64,000 nt of DNA from Blastocatellia bacterium (GCA_013697915.1 JACCVY010000050.1:25030-89029), one strand, 5' to 3'; numbered from the stretch's first letter, positions 53,457-62,286 are shown. Notes: generated by a model from the sequence alone, not told the origin. Program-made: numbers and translations.

Positions 53457-54100
53457 GACTCGCGCGCGCGCGCGAAACGAGCGATGAGGATGCGTCCAAG
53501 GAAGCGTTGCAACGGCGCATGGAAGAGGCACGCGATTCGATCACCAACACGGTGACGGAGATCAAGGACAACGTGGCGCAGCAATATGAAAACGTAAAGG
53601 ACGCGCTCGACTGGCGGGAACATTTCAAGAGTCAACCTGTCGCCTGGACCATCGGGGCGGCCGGCGTTGGATTTTTCGTGGGCTACGGAATTGCTGCCGC
53701 GCTTAGCGGCGACGACGACGAGATCCCATACGCTTCGCAAACCCTGCGTAGTCCATACGCTTCGCAAACTCTGCGTACTTATGAATCGCAGCGGGTAATC
53801 GGTGAACCCCTCGCAAACGCCATCTCGTCCACAAAGACGAATGGCAAAGACGACGGTCCGGGGCTGCTCGAGCGTTTCAAAGAAACCTCAGCTTATGATC
53901 GGCTAAGCAAGGAAGCAGGTTCACTCGGTGATCGCCTGGTCGAAGAACTTTCAACTACGGCTCAGCAGGTTGTCTTGCCGGCGCTGTTGAAAAAGATCAA
54001 AGGTTGGATTGGAGTTGATCTTTCAAATAAGACCAGGACAACGTCAATGGCAAGTGAGCAACGGCCAAGTGCGAATTATGAGCCTTCACTGGCGCAGTAG
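53435..54100 (+). CDS. DUF3618/YqjK-like membrane protein with internal duplication
   Basis: A 221-residue protein with an acidic helical start, one membrane segment (VAWTIGAAGVGFFVGYGIAA) and a helical tail. The word PYASQTLR occurs twice in a row (about residues 98-114) from a 24-bp duplication. A (CG)7-8 tract in codons 9-14 is a possible slippage site. Third gene of the YqjD/YqjE-like operon. Confidence 0.7.
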   Translation: MAEERNLGLARARETSDEDASKEALQRRMEEARDSITNTVTEIKDNVAQQYENVKDALDWREHFKSQPVAWTIGAAGVGFFVGYGIAAALSGDDDEIPYASQTLRSPYASQTLRTYESQRVIGEPLANAISSTKTNGKDDGPGLLERFKETSAYDRLSKEAGSLGDRLVEELSTTAQQVVLPALLKKIKGWIGVDLSNKTRTTSMASEQRPSANYEPSLAQ

Positions 54101-54131
54101 CGAGAGTTTTAAGAACCTACCAATTGAAGAG

Positions 54132-54161
54132 AAAAGGCGAGCAGCAGTGCTCGCCTTTTTC
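54132..54161 (+). terminator. terminator of the YqjD/YqjE-like operon
   Basis: GGCGAGCA-GCAG-TGCTCGCC followed by TTTTTC. Confidence 0.9.
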
Positions 54162-54261
54162 TTGTCGACAAACTTAAGCAAGTTACTGATCAAGTTGTCG
54201 GGCCTATCTTTCGAAAACCCGCGTAGCGGGGTGAAAGCCGCACTTCGCGGGCTCAATACGC

Positions 54262-55959
54262 TTATCGACCATTTGACATCGACTTGCGCGGCAACTTTTC
54301 ATCGCGCATGGCCGCGTTGTAAATGAACGCCGCCATGATCGTCGCCGCTTGTTTCATGTCATCTCCTTGCACCCGATCAAACACGTCCTGATTCGAGTGG
54401 TGCGTGCGCGAGTCATATTCAATCTCATCCTGAATAAACTGAAATCCGGGGAGACCAACAGCGTCGAATGAAAGATGGTCCGTGCCGCCGGTGTTCGCAA
54501 TTGAAAGCGTGGCCGCGCCCAGATCGCGAAACGGCATCAACCATTGGCGAAACAGCGGTCGCACCGCTTCGTTGCTCTGCAAATAGACGCCGCGAATCTT
54601 TCCAGTGCCATTGTCGAGGTTGAAGTAGGCATCAAGATTATTGAATTCCGGTGTCGTTACCAACTTTGCTCCTGCAGGTGCTGCGCCCCCAAGTGACACA
54701 GGTGGCGGATCAAACTTCGCAAAGTGTTGTGCGACGTATGCCTTTGAACCGAACAATCCCTGCTCTTCACCAGTCCACAAGGCCACCCGAATCGTGCGGC
54801 GCGGTTTCAAACCGAGAGCCTGAATAATGCGCGCGGCTTCCATGGCCACGGCAACCCCGGCGCCATTGTCAGTTGCGCCTGTCCCCGCGTGCCATGAATC
54901 CATGTGACCGCCAAGCATCACTACTTCATCTTTCAGATCGCTGCCGGGTATTTCCGCGATCGTGTTGTAGCCCATGGGATCAGCATCCTGCCATTCGACT
55001 TTCAACTCGACATTCATCTTTGGTTGCTCGCCGGCCTGAATCATGCGAACAATGCGATTGTATTGTTCGACGGCGAGCACAAGCTGCGGTGTTACCTGCG
55101 CGGCATTCTTGTCGTAAGACTGAATCAAGCGCGGCGCGGTTGGGCCAAATGAATCGACAGTAACCGGCTGCGCGACCGTTGCCGACTGCACGAAGATCGT
55201 GCCGCCGTCTCCGCCGCGACTGGGATCAACCAACACCGCGGCCCCTTCATCGCCAAAGAACAAATACTTCTGCATGCTGAATACCTGTGCCGCGCGGAAT
55301 TCGGGAGTAAAACGACGGCCGCCGCCGGGTACGGGCACGGGAGCATCTGCAAGCTCCAATAAATCCTTCTCGTTCAGGCGAGTGCCAAGCGGCTCAAAAT
55401 GCGGTTTCACTTCGCGCGCTGCCGACGTCAGCACAACAGCGCCTTTGAGTTTTCCTTTGAACTGCAGCAACTCAGCTTCATTTTTTGCATCGACGTAGAC
55501 GATAGGAGCATTCAACGTTCCGGCGATCGCAGGCGACCACGCTTTCGGATAGGCGATTAACGGAATATTCAACGGTTCGCTTACCTGCGCTGAAAATCGT
55601 TTCAGTGTCCAACCACGGCCGAAAGGTCCCCATGCTTCGAGGTGCGCGTTCTGAAGTCCAAACTTTGTGAGTTGATCGCGCGTCCATTCATTTGAGCGCT
55701 TCATGCCCGGCGATGCAGTCAGTCGTGGTCCAATCACGTCGCTGAGGTAACTTAATGTCTGCATAACCTGCGAACGGTTGAGCCCCTCGTCTTTAATTCT
55801 TTCGCTGGGATCGTTTGGATCTTTGGCGGGCGTCCGCGCAGGCGCCTGTTGCGTTGCCGGTATTACGACCGGTGTGGCAGTGGGCTGCTGGGCCAGAGTG
55901 ATGACCGGCAAAAGCACAAAACTGGAAAGCAGCAAGAGTGCTACATTGCGTCGAAGCAT
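54262..55959 (-). CDS. secreted M28-family zinc aminopeptidase
   Basis: A 565-residue protein. ATG 55959 (MLRRNVALLLLSSFV) gives a signal peptide with cleavage near LA-QQ; GGAGAG lies upstream. A PA-type insert (about 130-290) is followed by the M28 catalytic core: GGHMDSWH (His, Asp), ATDNGAGVAVAME (bridging Asp), WTGEEQGLFGS (Glu-Glu) and GGTDHLSFD (last His). It probably trims extracellular peptides together with the M14 enzyme. Confidence 0.92.
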   Translation of the reverse strand: MLRRNVALLLLSSFVLLPVITLAQQPTATPVVIPATQQAPARTPAKDPNDPSERIKDEGLNRSQVMQTLSYLSDVIGPRLTASPGMKRSNEWTRDQLTKFGLQNAHLEAWGPFGRGWTLKRFSAQVSEPLNIPLIAYPKAWSPAIAGTLNAPIVYVDAKNEAELLQFKGKLKGAVVLTSAAREVKPHFEPLGTRLNEKDLLELADAPVPVPGGGRRFTPEFRAAQVFSMQKYLFFGDEGAAVLVDPSRGGDGGTIFVQSATVAQPVTVDSFGPTAPRLIQSYDKNAAQVTPQLVLAVEQYNRIVRMIQAGEQPKMNVELKVEWQDADPMGYNTIAEIPGSDLKDEVVMLGGHMDSWHAGTGATDNGAGVAVAMEAARIIQALGLKPRRTIRVALWTGEEQGLFGSKAYVAQHFAKFDPPPVSLGGAAPAGAKLVTTPEFNNLDAYFNLDNGTGKIRGVYLQSNEAVRPLFRQWLMPFRDLGAATLSIANTGGTDHLSFDAVGLPGFQFIQDEIEYDSRTHHSNQDVFDRVQGDDMKQAATIMAAFIYNAAMRDEKLPRKSMSNGR

Positions 55960-56056
55960 GATATTTCTCTCCAAGTTTTAAGGGTGGCCAAACTTCATTA
56001 CAAAGCAGGCCGTTAGCTTGCAAACGCAACCTCACAGTTTGCGTCACACATAGATC

Positions 56057-56132
56057 AAGAAGTTCAGAGCCTAAACTGTTTGCTTTCGCTCGGAAACTGC
56101 CAACCTGAAGGTTGAACTCTGAACTTCTTGAA
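56057..56132. repeat. inverted repeat (AAGTTCAGAG type)
   Basis: AAGAAGTTCAGAGcc and ctCTGAACTTCTT arms enclose AACCTGAAGGTT. A degraded GCAAACT-like pair (TTGCAAACGCAAC) lies just to the left at 56016-56046. Relatives: 12369-12452 and 14452-14520. Confidence 0.7.
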
Positions 56133-56145
56133 AGGAATTTGGCCC

Positions 56146-58683
56146 CTAGCTAACGGGCGCGGTCTTTTTCGGTTTGGATTTTGCTTTAGGCGCTTCGCTC
56201 ACTTCTGACTCATTCGAGCGATAACCACAGTCGGTGTTGGCGCAATACCGAAACCTTCCTTGCTTCTTCGTGGTCTTCTCGAGCAGAAACGGCTCCTTAC
56301 ATTTCGGGCAAGCTTCCAGCACAGGCTTGTCCCAATAAACTCGATCGCAATCGGGATAAGCCGAGCAGCCATAAAAGACTTTGCCGCGCCTGGATTTTTT
56401 GACAACGAGGTCGCCTTTGCAACCCGGACGCGCGCACTTAACACCTGTCAGTTCCTGCTTGATGTATTTGCACTTCGGATAATTTGAGCAGGAAATGAAC
56501 TCGCCAAAGCGCCCGAACCGCCGCACCAGTTGCGCGTCATCGAGCGGACATTTCTCATCAAGCGGAACCGGCGCTGGGGCAGCCACACCGCTCTTGGCAA
56601 TCTTGCGAATGTTGCGGCACTCGGGATAACCGGTGCAACCGAGGAATGGACCAAAGCGACCCCGCTTTAACTGCATTGGTTTGTCGCACAGTTCGCACAT
56701 TTCCGGCTCAGCAGTTTCTGCACTTCCAGTGGCCGCGTCGGTTCCCTTGGCACCGCCGTTGGTAGCAGCCTTGGGCTCGGCATCGCGCGTGGCCTCGCAA
56801 TTTAGACACTTGAGATACTTACCAAAGCGGCCGCGCTTTCGCACCATTCCTTTAGCCTCACATTTGAGACAGACCTCGTCAGTTGGTATCTCTTCGTCCT
56901 TAACACGTTTCGTGTATTCGGTGAACGCAACCAGGTCGCGGGAAAACTTGTCATAGAATTCATGCAGCGCGTCGGTCCACTTCAGTTTGCCCTCCTCAAC
57001 ACTGTCCAACTCTTCTTCCATTCGCGCCGTATAGGTCTCGTTGAAGAGATCCGCGAAACCGCCCTCGATCAGCAGGTCGTTGACCGTCTTCCCTAACTCT
57101 GTCGGGTGGAAACGCCCTTCGAGTTTCTCAACGTACTCACGCGCCAGAATCGTCGTCATGATCGCTGCGTAAGTTGATGGCCGGCCGATTCCCTTTTCTT
57201 CCAGGGCTTTCACGAGCGTAGCTTCGGTGAAACGAGGCGGAGGATCAGTGAAATGTTGTTCCGGCGTAATCTTGTTGAGCGCGAGGGTCTCACCTTTTTC
57301 TACTGGGGGCAGCGTGCGCTCCGCTTCCTCGTCTTCTTCGGTCTTCTCGTCGCGGCCTTCCTGATAAAGTTTCAGGAAGCCATCAAACTTCTGCACCGAA
57401 CCGGTCGCCCGGAAGATGAAACGTCCGGCGGTAATATCGATCGTGGTCTGATCAAACAGGGCGGGCGTCATCTGCGAAGCAACTGAACGCTGCCAGATCA
57501 GTCGATAAAGCCGCAGCTCGTCATTGTTCAAATAGCTGGCGAGCGAGTCGGGGGTGCGTGCCACATCGGTGGGACGAATCGCCTCGTGGGCATCCTGCGC
57601 ATCTTTTTTTGAGCGATAGTGAATTGCTTTTTCCGGCAGGTAGGGAGCGCCATACTGTTTGCTGATGAAATCGCGCACCTCAGCCAGAGCCGCATCTGAA
57701 ACACGAGTCGAGTCGGTTCGCATGTAGGTAATCAATCCGACTGAGCCTTCCGCGCCAATCTCGATACCTTCGTAAAGCTTTTGCGCAATCATCATCGTCC
57801 GCTTCACGGCCCAGCCGAGTTTGCGTGCAGCCTCTTGCTGTAATTTTGAAGTGATGAACGGCGGTACGGGGTTGCGCTTGCGCTCTTTCCGGGTTACTTC
57901 GCTTACAACGAACGTTTGCTGATTTGCTTCGGCGACGAGGTCGGTTGCCACGGCTTCGTCGTTGATAAGAATCTCGCCGCGCTTAATGTCTTGATCGAAA
58001 CCGCCGGTCTTGACTGTCTGTTCGCCGACCTTGAACAACCGAGCATCAAACGCCGGTGGTAGTTTGGCGCCGAGATTCGCAAATATCGTCCAGTATTCGG
58101 TCTTGATAAACTTTTCAATTTCGCGCTCGCGCTCCACTACCATCCTGAGCGCTACTGACTGCACTCGTCCCGCGCTTAGTTTTCCGCCGACGGTGCGACA
58201 AAGAAGCGGCGACACTTTGTAACCGACCAGACGATCCAGCACACGACGTGCTTGCTGCGAGTCGACCAGGTTCTGGTCAATTTGTTTCGGGTGCTCGAAC
58301 GCTTCGTTCACCGCTCGCTTCGTGATCTCATTAAACATCACGCGAAATGTGGCTTTCGCGGGTCGCTTGGGCACGATTTCTTCTGCCAGGTGCTGGCAAA
58401 TCGCCTCGCCTTCCCGATCCGGGTCAGCGGCGAAATAGATGTTGTCCGCTATTTTGGCGGCGGCCTTAAGTTCCGCCACGATTCTTTTGTTGTTACGCTT
58501 TTTTGTATCGGGAATTACTTCGTAGGTCGGCTTGAAGTCATCATCAACATCAACTCCCAATCCTTTGGAAGGCAGATCTTTTATGTGGCCTATCGAGGCC
58601 TTAACCAGATAGTCCTTTCCCAAGTATTTGTTTATGGTCTTCGCCTTGGCGGGCGATTCAACTATGACTAGATTTTTTGCCAT
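56146..58683 (-). CDS. topA: DNA topoisomerase I
   Basis: Relaxes negative supercoils. An 845-residue type IA enzyme: TOPRIM domain with VESPAKAKTI (Glu9) and AADPDREGE (Asp87, Asp89), the LVDSQQARRVLDRLVGY block, and the catalytic tyrosine Tyr320 in LITYMRTDSTR. The C-terminus has five four-Cys zinc ribbons (from CLKCEAKGMV to CANTDCGY) and a Lys/Pro tail. It lies downstream of dprA on the same strand, a common bacterial order. Confidence 0.97.
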   Translation of the reverse strand: MAKNLVIVESPAKAKTINKYLGKDYLVKASIGHIKDLPSKGLGVDVDDDFKPTYEVIPDTKKRNNKRIVAELKAAAKIADNIYFAADPDREGEAICQHLAEEIVPKRPAKATFRVMFNEITKRAVNEAFEHPKQIDQNLVDSQQARRVLDRLVGYKVSPLLCRTVGGKLSAGRVQSVALRMVVEREREIEKFIKTEYWTIFANLGAKLPPAFDARLFKVGEQTVKTGGFDQDIKRGEILINDEAVATDLVAEANQQTFVVSEVTRKERKRNPVPPFITSKLQQEAARKLGWAVKRTMMIAQKLYEGIEIGAEGSVGLITYMRTDSTRVSDAALAEVRDFISKQYGAPYLPEKAIHYRSKKDAQDAHEAIRPTDVARTPDSLASYLNNDELRLYRLIWQRSVASQMTPALFDQTTIDITAGRFIFRATGSVQKFDGFLKLYQEGRDEKTEEDEEAERTLPPVEKGETLALNKITPEQHFTDPPPRFTEATLVKALEEKGIGRPSTYAAIMTTILAREYVEKLEGRFHPTELGKTVNDLLIEGGFADLFNETYTARMEEELDSVEEGKLKWTDALHEFYDKFSRDLVAFTEYTKRVKDEEIPTDEVCLKCEAKGMVRKRGRFGKYLKCLNCEATRDAEPKAATNGGAKGTDAATGSAETAEPEMCELCDKPMQLKRGRFGPFLGCTGYPECRNIRKIAKSGVAAPAPVPLDEKCPLDDAQLVRRFGRFGEFISCSNYPKCKYIKQELTGVKCARPGCKGDLVVKKSRRGKVFYGCSAYPDCDRVYWDKPVLEACPKCKEPFLLEKTTKKQGRFRYCANTDCGYRSNESEVSEAPKAKSKPKKTAPVS

Positions 58684-58686
58684 GTT

Positions 58687-58800
58687 GTTCTCGTAAATCG
58701 TAAATAGTTGGCGCTTGTTTATACGCCATTGATTCGTTCCGTAATTGAGGTCAGCTTCGCGACCGACGTCTATTCACGATTTACGATTCGCCATTTACGC
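58687..58800. repeat. inverted heptamer arrays (TAAATCG/GATTTAC type)
   Basis: CGTAAATCGTAAATAG at 58692-58707 and inverse CACGATTTACGATTCG at 58774-58789 then CCATTTACG. Between dprA and topA. Confidence 0.75.
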
Positions 58801-58805
58801 TCTTC

Positions 58806-59939
58806 TTACATCTTCCGCACAAAACATTTGCCTGGCAGCGCTCGCACCAGGTCGCGCATTTCCAGGGTCAACAAAGCCGACGTCAAATCAGAAATCGATA
58901 ACTTGCTGCGGTCAACCAAAGCATCGATGTGTGCCGGATCATCCGCTGACAATAGTTTGAACACAGAGTTCTCAAATCCGGACAAGCCCTGTGGCACCAT
59001 TGCCAGTTGATCCGCCAACGACTTCTCCTTTTTCTTTGCACCAAGCGGCGGCGGCAAAAGCCTCGCGGCGATTTGCGGCGGCAGTTCGGCGGCGATGTCC
59101 TGCCACTGTTGCACCAGCTTTGCGCCCGCCCCCTTTATTAAATAATTCGTGCCAAACGAAGTGCGCGACGTAATGTTTCCGGGTACTGCAAACACTTCCC
59201 GGTTCTGTTCAATAGCCAACCGCGCGGTTATTAATGAGCCGGAATTCTCCGCCGCTTCTACAACTAACACGCCCAGGCTCAGTCCGCTAATGATGCGGTT
59301 TCGGTAAGGAAAGTTTTCCGGGACGGGCGGAGTCGCCAAAGGAAACTGCGAAACCAGCGCGCCGCCTCGTTCCAGAATCTCGTCCGCTAGCTTCTTGTGA
59401 TCGCGCGGATAGACCTCGTCAATGCCTGTTCCGAGAACACCGACCGTGCGTCCCCCGCCTTCAATCGCGCCGCGATGCGCGGCCGCATCAATGCCGCGTG
59501 CAAAGCCAGAAACAACTGTCACCCCGCGTTGGGCCAAATCCCGCGCCAGCATCAACGCAGCGTTCTGACCATACGTCGAACATTTGCGCGAACCAACGAT
59601 AGCAATGCACGGTTGATCCAGGCATTGCGACCAGGCGCCTTTTACATAGAGCGCGACCGGGGGATCGTAGATTTCTCGCAGCAACGCCGGATAAGCGCCG
59701 TCATCCAGAACCAAAATGTCGCCGCCGATTTTTCTGACGTTTAGCAGTTCGACTTCCGCTTTCTCGTGCAGGTCCCGAGCAATGATGCTATCCACCGCTT
59801 CGGGCAACAGTCGCAGCTTTTCGAGCTCGACACGCTGCGCATGGTAAACCGCTTCAGCGGAGCCGAAACGTTCGAGCAACTTCGCAGCCGCTCGAGGCCC
59901 GATGCCCGGTGTCATATTAAGTGCGATCCATTCTCTCAT
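58806..59939 (-). CDS. dprA: DNA-processing protein DprA
   Basis: Loads RecA on incoming single-stranded DNA in natural transformation. A 377-residue protein: a helix-hairpin-helix/SAM-like N-terminus (LNMTPGIGPRAAAKLLERFG), a Rossmann-like core with IVGSRKCSTYG, VSGFARGIDAAAHRGA and GTGIDEVYPRDHKKL, and a winged-helix-like C-terminus (DALVDRSKLSISDLTSALL). ATG 59939. Forms a likely dprA-topA unit. Confidence 0.95.
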   Translation of the reverse strand: MREWIALNMTPGIGPRAAAKLLERFGSAEAVYHAQRVELEKLRLLPEAVDSIIARDLHEKAEVELLNVRKIGGDILVLDDGAYPALLREIYDPPVALYVKGAWSQCLDQPCIAIVGSRKCSTYGQNAALMLARDLAQRGVTVVSGFARGIDAAAHRGAIEGGGRTVGVLGTGIDEVYPRDHKKLADEILERGGALVSQFPLATPPVPENFPYRNRIISGLSLGVLVVEAAENSGSLITARLAIEQNREVFAVPGNITSRTSFGTNYLIKGAGAKLVQQWQDIAAELPPQIAARLLPPPLGAKKKEKSLADQLAMVPQGLSGFENSVFKLLSADDPAHIDALVDRSKLSISDLTSALLTLEMRDLVRALPGKCFVRKM

Positions 59940-60037
59940 TGCCGATTTCCGATTGCCGATTTCCGATTGGCGTTGTTGTCAGTGGTCAGTAGTTCGTTGT
60001 CAGTTGCAACCTGCCGTCTGCTTTCTGCCTACTGTCT
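59940..60037. repeat. mixed heptamer words upstream of dprA
   Basis: GCCGATTTCCGATT repeated twice, then GTCAGTGGTCAGTAGT and CTGCCGTCTGCTTTCTGCCT. These are the same word classes seen at 41667, 35390 and elsewhere. Confidence 0.7.
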
Positions 60038-60040
60038 TGT

Positions 60041-60139
60041 TGGCGGAGGCGTGTAGGAATCGAACCTACCTGAGCCTGTTCTCACAGTCTCACTTACGGT
60101 TTTGAAGACCGCGCCATTCACCAGAACAGATTCGCCTCC
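60041..60139 (-). tRNA. selC: tRNA-Sec (anticodon UCA)
   Basis: A 99-base gene including encoded CCA. The acceptor pairs GGAGGCG with CGCCTCC (eighth position A-A mismatched); the D arm is a 6-bp stem CTGTTC/GAATGG with a 4-base loop; the anticodon arm GCGGT-CTTCAAA-ACCGT gives UCA; the variable arm is long (TGAG..CTGT-GAGA-ACAG..CTCA); the T arm is GTAGG-TTCGATT-CCTAC. The six-pair D stem and long variable arm are diagnostic for tRNA-Sec rather than a suppressor tRNA. Confidence 0.96.
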
Positions 60140-60450
60140 CCATTTTGAATCTCAGATTTGGGATTTCGGTTTCAGATTTCAAACCCTCGATCTTAAAACT
60201 GAAATTACTTTTCAAACAGCTAAACGCGATTGATGCCCTTCGGAGCGAAAACCCTACGCGCCGTTCGCCGACCCTGTCAAGCGAGTGAACAATTACCCTC
60301 GTTACACCGCGATGCAACATATTCAGCGAAGAAGGCCGGTGTCATGCGCCTTAATCAATTGGCGCGCGGGCCGGACTGCGATACCTAATCAACGAGCAGG
60401 CTGCGCCCGCCCTCAACGCGAAATTCGGAGCGTCGGACACTCTTTTCCGC
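60140..60450. other. intergenic region upstream of tRNA-Sec and boxC
   Basis: At 60143-60200 lie degenerate heptamer-like words (TCAGATTTGGGATTTCGG and CAGATTTCAAA). The remainder shows no gene. Confidence 0.4.
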
Positions 60451-60452
60451 GC

Positions 60453-60482
60453 TTGATCGTTCGATTCTGCTTGGGGTAATAT
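60453..60482 (+). promoter_or_regulatory. candidate boxC promoter
   Basis: TTGATC (60453-60458), 18 bp, TAATAT (60477-60482). It overlaps the palindrome at 60482-60499. Confidence 0.45.
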
Positions 60483-60499
60483 TCGAACGAACGTTCGAA
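60482..60499. promoter_or_regulatory. putative operator of the box genes
   Basis: TTCGAACGAACGTTCGAA: 8-bp arms are perfect inverses around a central AA. It covers the -10 end and the expected transcription start, as a repressor site would. TetR-like regulators of aromatic and fatty-acid genes bind sites of this type; no regulator gene is adjacent. Confidence 0.55.
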
Positions 60500-60573
60500 C
60501 GGTAAACGGATTCCAGTCAAATAGGCCGAAAAGTGGGAATCCGTGGGCACCTAAGCCGATTTTTGAGGAGTGC

Positions 60574-62268
60574 ATGATTAACTTTCAAACATCACCTGAC
60601 CAGTACCATCACTGGAAATTAGCTGTCGACGGCGCGGTCGCAACCCTGAGCATGGATGTTCAAGAGGACCAGACACTCGCCGAAGGCTACAAGCTAAAAC
60701 TCAATTCTTACGATCTCGGCGTGGACATTGAGTTGGCGGACGCGGTTCAGCGAATTCGTTTTGAGCATCCGGAAGTGGTGGTTGTAGTCGTCACCAGTCT
60801 CAAGCCGAGGATCTTTTGTGCGGGCGCGAATATCTACATGCTCGGTACATCTTCGCACGCCTTCAAAGTGAACTTCTGCAAATTCACAAACGAAACTCGT
60901 TGCGCTATCGAAGACGATTCTAATCATTCGGGTCGTCGCTACGTTGCTGCGCTTAATGGCACAGCTTCGGGCGGCGGCTATGAACTGGCGATCGCGTGCG
61001 ACGAGATTTATCTGGTTGACGATGGCAACTCGGCAGTTTCCCTTCCCGAGGTTCCGCTGCTTGGAGTTTTGCCGGGCACTGGTGGCCTGACGCGTTTGGT
61101 CGATAAGCGAAAGATTCGTCGCGACCGCGCCGATGTTTTTTCCACGCTCGCGGAAGGCTTGAAGGGAAAACGCGCGAAAGAGTGGGGACTGATAGACGAT
61201 TCGTTTCCCACCAGCAAATTTCAGGAATTGATCGACGCGCGCGTGCGCGAAATTGCTTCCGGCGTAAAGCAAACTGTTAGTTTGCGAAGCGGTTCGGAGG
61301 TTGCCGGCTTAAATGACAGCGAGCCATCGCAAACTAACAGTTTGCGAAACGGTATCAAACTCAACCCGCTGCAACTGGAAATAAAGCCGGCGGGTCTTGA
61401 ATACAAATACGTCAACGTAGTTTTCAATCGCGAACAGCGCTACGCGGATCTAACGATGCGCGGACCAGAAGCGAATTTGCCCACGACCCCGGATGAAATT
61501 CAGAAACTCGGTGACTCTTATTGGCCGCTTCAGGCTTATCGAGAATTGGACGATGCGTTGCTTTACATGCGCGTCAACGAACCCGAGATTGGTCTGGTTT
61601 GCCTTCGCACTGAGGGAAATATCGATCACGTGCTGGCGTTGGACAAGACGCTAATGGCCAACAAAGACCATTGGCTGGTGCGCGAGATCATTCTTTACAT
61701 GGCGCGCGTGCTGCGCCGGCTTGATCTGACCGCCAAAAGCTTTTTCGCTGTCATTGAACCGGGCAGTTGTTTTGCAGGCAATCTGCTTGAGCTGATGCTG
61801 GCTTCCGATCGCAGTTATATGCTCAACAACGCGGACGAGCGTGTCGAACTTGCCCTGAGCGAACTAAATCATGGTGCGCTGCCGATGAGCAATGGGTTGT
61901 CGCGTTTACAGTCTCGGTTCCTGGCGACACCGGAAAAGGTTGAAGAGATTCTGGCCCGGACAGATCGTTTCGATACCGAAGCGGCGGAAGAAGCCGGACT
62001 GATAACCTTCGCGCCTGACGATCTGGATTGGGAAGACGAAATCCGCGTGGCGATTGAAGAAAGAACTTCGCTGTCGCCCGATGCGTTGACTGGCATGGAA
62101 GCGTCGCTGCGATTCGCTGGTCCGGAAACGATGGACACGAAGATTTACGGACGACTGACGGCTTGGCAAAACTGGATCTTTCAGCGGCCTAACGCGGTTG
62201 GTCCCGAGGGCGCTTTGACCAATTACGGTAAACCCACACAAGCACACTTTGATTTCAAGAGAACGTAG
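60574..62268 (+). CDS. boxC: benzoyl-CoA-dihydrodiol lyase
   Basis: Opens the ring of the benzoyl-CoA 2,3-epoxide/dihydrodiol in aerobic benzoate breakdown. A 564-residue protein with two crotonase-like halves: the first has ALNGTASGGGYELAIACDEIY (oxyanion-hole Gly-rich block) and LPEVPLLGVLPGTGGLTRL, the second GSCFAGNLLELMLASDRSYM. Residues about 231-258 (VKQTVSLRSGS...PSQTNSLRN) are encoded by an in-frame copy of the GCAAACT dispersed repeat, placed in the linker before LEYKYVNVVF. The reading frame is intact. Confidence 0.93.
   Translation: MINFQTSPDQYHHWKLAVDGAVATLSMDVQEDQTLAEGYKLKLNSYDLGVDIELADAVQRIRFEHPEVVVVVVTSLKPRIFCAGANIYMLGTSSHAFKVNFCKFTNETRCAIEDDSNHSGRRYVAALNGTASGGGYELAIACDEIYLVDDGNSAVSLPEVPLLGVLPGTGGLTRLVDKRKIRRDRADVFSTLAEGLKGKRAKEWGLIDDSFPTSKFQELIDARVREIASGVKQTVSLRSGSEVAGLNDSEPSQTNSLRNGIKLNPLQLEIKPAGLEYKYVNVVFNREQRYADLTMRGPEANLPTTPDEIQKLGDSYWPLQAYRELDDALLYMRVNEPEIGLVCLRTEGNIDHVLALDKTLMANKDHWLVREIILYMARVLRRLDLTAKSFFAVIEPGSCFAGNLLELMLASDRSYMLNNADERVELALSELNHGALPMSNGLSRLQSRFLATPEKVEEILARTDRFDTEAAEEAGLITFAPDDLDWEDEIRVAIEERTSLSPDALTGMEASLRFAGPETMDTKIYGRLTAWQNWIFQRPNAVGPEGALTNYGKPTQAHFDFKRT
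61264..61347. repeat. GCAAACT paired-palindrome element, copy 7 (inside boxC)
   Basis: Both arms are perfect family members (GCAAACTGTTAGTTTGC and its inverse). The 84-bp length is 28 codons, so the frame is kept. Its right half (GAGCCATCGCAAACT) matches copy 3 at 24884-24968. Confidence 0.9.
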
Positions 62269-62286
62269 GCACAGGCGACTCAGAGG

